From contig PBLG01000049.1 in assembly GCA_002722315.1 (NCBI GenBank), positions 1-42,793 on the forward strand: a stretch of DNA of 42,793 bases, in the 5' to 3' direction. Made by a program: the position numbers and the translations under genes. The notes beneath the pieces were generated by a model. It saw only the letters and a program-made list of their open reading frames with translations. It ran no database searches and was not told the DNA's origin. Below are positions 40,883-42,793 of the stretch, piece after piece. The DNA is from Lysobacterales bacterium. GTDB taxonomy: Bacteria > Pseudomonadota > Gammaproteobacteria > Xanthomonadales > Wenzhouxiangellaceae. Numbering within the stretch: position 1 is the first letter of the stretch; each line of letters opens with the position of its first letter.

Positions 40883-42580
40883 TTGACGGTCGAGGCTGTA
40901 AAAACGAATGGGGCCGCGTCGAATCGCTTCCGGATCGTACCCAACGGCTGGACGATTCTGACGCTGCTGATCGCGGGTCTGGTCACGCTGCCGGTGCTGA
41001 CGGTGCTCGGCTTCGTGTTCGTGCCGTCGCCCGAGGTCTGGGGTCACCTGCTCGAGACCGTGCTGAGCGACTACGTGTTCAACACGCTGGGGCTGATGCT
41101 GGGCGTGGGCACCGGCACCCTGGTCATCGGCGTCGGTACGGCCTGGCTGGTGGTGATGTGCCGATTCCCCGGCAAGCGCATCTTCGAATGGGCGCTGCTG
41201 TTGCCCTTGGCGGTTCCGACTTACGTGATCGCGTACGCCTACACCGACTTTCTCCAGTTCACCGGCCCGGTGCAGACGATTTTACGCGATTGGTTCGAAT
41301 GGGGCCGCAACGACTACTGGTTTCCCAATATTCGATCGCTGGGCGGCGCCATTGCGGTGATGTCGCTGGTGCTCTACCCCTACGTCTACCTGCTGACCCG
41401 AGCGGCGTTCATGGAACAGTCGGTTTGCGCGCTGGAGGTCGGCCGATCGCTGGGTCGCGGGCCATGGCGGCTGTTCTCCGGCGTCGCGGTGCCGCTGGCG
41501 CGTCCAGCCATCGTTGGTGGGCTTGCGCTGGCGCTGATGGAAACGCTGAACGATTTCGGCGCGGTGCAGTTCTTCGGCGTCGATACCTTTACCACCGGCA
41601 TCTACCGCACCTGGTTCGGCATGGGCGAAGCCGCCGCCGCGGCGCAGTTGGCGGCCTGCCTGCTGGTGTTCGTGATCGTGCTGCTGGTGCTCGAGCGCTG
41701 GTCGCGGCGCAGGGCGCGCTTTCACCACACCACGGCGCGCTACCGCGAACTGCCGCAGTATCGGCTGCCGCGCGGGCGCGCGCTGCTGGCCTTCGCCGCC
41801 TGCGCCCTGCCGATCCTGGTCGGTTTCGTGCTGCCGGCCCTGCTGCTGCTGGAAATGCACATCTCCGAAGGCGATCCGCAAATGGGCGAGCGCATGGCGG
41901 GTTATGCCTGGAACAGTTTCAAGCTGGCCTCGGTCACGGCCGTGGCCGCGGTCAGCCTGGCCGTCGTGATCGGCTACGGGGTGCGGATGCAGCCCGGCCG
42001 GCTCACGAACGCGGCCGCGCGCATCGCATCGGTCGGCTACGCCATCCCGGGGTCGGTGATCGCGGTCGGCATCCTGATTCCGCTGGGCTGGGCCGACCAG
42101 CGGATCAACCTGTTCGCGCGCGAGCATTTCGGATTCCTGCCGGGACTGCTGCTGACCGGCACCATGGTGGCGCTGGTCTACGCCTACGTCGTCCGCTTCC
42201 TGGCCGTATCGTTCAACAGCGTCGAGGCCAGCCTGGGCAAGATCACGCCCAACATGGATGCCGCTTCGAGGACCCTGGGCAAGACCGCCGCGCGAACACT
42301 GGCGCTGGTGCACCTGCCGGTAATGCGAAGCAGCCTGCTGGCCGCGGCCATCCTGGTATTCGTCGACGTGATGAAGGAACTGCCGGCCACCATCATTCTG
42401 CGGCCTTTCAACTTCGACACCCTGGCCGTCCGGGCCTTCGACCTGGCCTCGGACGAACGCCTGGCCCAGGCGTCGACCTCGGCGCTGAGCATCGTGGTGG
42501 TGGGAATCGTTCCGGTGATTCTGCTCAGCATTGCGATGCGGAAGTCGCGGCCGGGCAGCGGGGCCGGCACCGGCGGTTGA
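40883..42580 (+). CDS. fbpB: Iron(III) ABC transporter permease, two fused permease domains
   Basis: A 565-residue inner-membrane protein with about 12 helices. It consists of two binding-protein-dependent permease domains in one chain, as in FbpB/SfuB. The EAA-type loops that contact the ATPase are EVGRSLGRGPWRLFSGVAVPLARPAIVGGL in the first half and DAASRTLGKTAARTLALVHLPVMRSSLLAA in the second. The start is TTG at 40883; the ribosome site is poor, so the start is uncertain. The usual partners, an iron-binding protein (FbpA) and an ATPase (FbpC), are not within the window; the sequence ends 213 bases after this gene with no new gene begun. Confidence 0.87.
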   Translation: MTVEAVKTNGAASNRFRIVPNGWTILTLLIAGLVTLPVLTVLGFVFVPSPEVWGHLLETVLSDYVFNTLGLMLGVGTGTLVIGVGTAWLVVMCRFPGKRIFEWALLLPLAVPTYVIAYAYTDFLQFTGPVQTILRDWFEWGRNDYWFPNIRSLGGAIAVMSLVLYPYVYLLTRAAFMEQSVCALEVGRSLGRGPWRLFSGVAVPLARPAIVGGLALALMETLNDFGAVQFFGVDTFTTGIYRTWFGMGEAAAAAQLAACLLVFVIVLLVLERWSRRRARFHHTTARYRELPQYRLPRGRALLAFAACALPILVGFVLPALLLLEMHISEGDPQMGERMAGYAWNSFKLASVTAVAAVSLAVVIGYGVRMQPGRLTNAAARIASVGYAIPGSVIAVGILIPLGWADQRINLFAREHFGFLPGLLLTGTMVALVYAYVVRFLAVSFNSVEASLGKITPNMDAASRTLGKTAARTLALVHLPVMRSSLLAAAILVFVDVMKELPATIILRPFNFDTLAVRAFDLASDERLAQASTSALSIVVVGIVPVILLSIAMRKSRPGSGAGTGG

Positions 42581-42644
42581 GCGGCACCCGCGTGCCGATT
42601 CGGAGGCCAAGGCGTTTCGCCGCCGACTGCGCCGGCTGATGCGA

Positions 42645-42672
42645 GTTACTTCTTGGCGCCCCAAGAAGTAAC
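42645..42672. repeat. Perfect 12-base hairpin downstream of fbpB
   Basis: GTTACTTCTTGG (42645-42656) and CCAAGAAGTAAC (42661-42672) pair perfectly around a 4-base loop (CGCC). This GTTACTT/AAGTAAC hairpin is a frequent dispersed repeat in proteobacteria (recalled). It may terminate or stabilise the permease transcript, but there is no T-run. The rest of 42581-42793 holds nothing recognised. Confidence 0.7.
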
Positions 42673-42793
42673 CAAGAAACGCTGCCGGGCGACGCCGCCG
42701 GCCCTACGGCTGCTGGCGCAGCCTCCGGCCCGGTTCCCTGCGCGTTTCGGTCGGGCCGGGGTCCGCCGAACTCGCTATGGTCGCTTCGCTCCC

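Overview
The window reads as a GC-rich gammaproteobacterial chromosome. A lineage close to Wenzhouxiangella or the Xanthomonadales is likely. That is an inference from gene style: propeller-type sensor kinases, an ECF sigma factor paired with a Ser/Thr kinase carrying TPRs, a secreted giant protein ending in FFSGFE, and many small dispersed palindromes. I see no rRNA, tRNA, CRISPR array, phage or intact insertion sequence.

Region 1 (1-4060) is an AT-richer accessory block. After about 800 bases of palindromes and short repeats come four genes, all on the minus strand and head to tail: a possible PD-(D/E)xK-like protein, a DUF3644/HEPN protein, a small unknown protein, and a deoxyribosyltransferase/TIR-like protein. 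The gaps between them hold imperfect palindromes placed and shaped like integron attC sites. The best reading is a stretch of integron gene cassettes without a visible integrase, carrying defence-like genes. This is the most interesting part of the window.

Region 2 (4.1-7.6 kb) has a SnoaL-like lipoprotein, a divergent PQQ-type sugar dehydrogenase followed by a 180-base hairpin repeat, and two adjacent PIN toxin-antitoxin pairs (AbrB/VapC and FitA/FitB) with candidate operators. Region 3 (7.65-11.7 kb) is a 1352-residue hybrid two-component sensor with an AraC-type output domain.

Region 4 (11.9-19.9 kb) is a molybdate/tungstate uptake locus: lipoprotein, ModA, TupA, TupC and TupB on the minus strand, a MOT1-type permease on the plus strand, an outer-membrane porin on the minus strand, and a ModE-like regulator fused to a substrate-binding-like domain. 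Between porin and regulator lie inverted repeats resembling ModE boxes. Together the genes could move oxyanions across both membranes under metal-responsive control.

Region 5 (20-29.7 kb) holds a second propeller sensor kinase, a secreted protein made of two copies of one domain, a winged-helix/TPR regulator, a TonB-dependent receptor, two adjacent MITE-like elements and a polytopic membrane protein whose stop codon lies in the MITE target duplication. Region 6 (29.8-38.5 kb) has a 1912-residue secreted multidomain protein divergent from an ECF sigma factor/Ser-Thr kinase operon that may control it. Region 7 (38.5-42.8 kb) has an MHYT membrane sensor, a glutathionyl-hydroquinone reductase, a REP-like repeat and a fused FbpB-type iron(III) permease. 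Many long ORFs antisense to these genes are GC-rich shadows and were left out.
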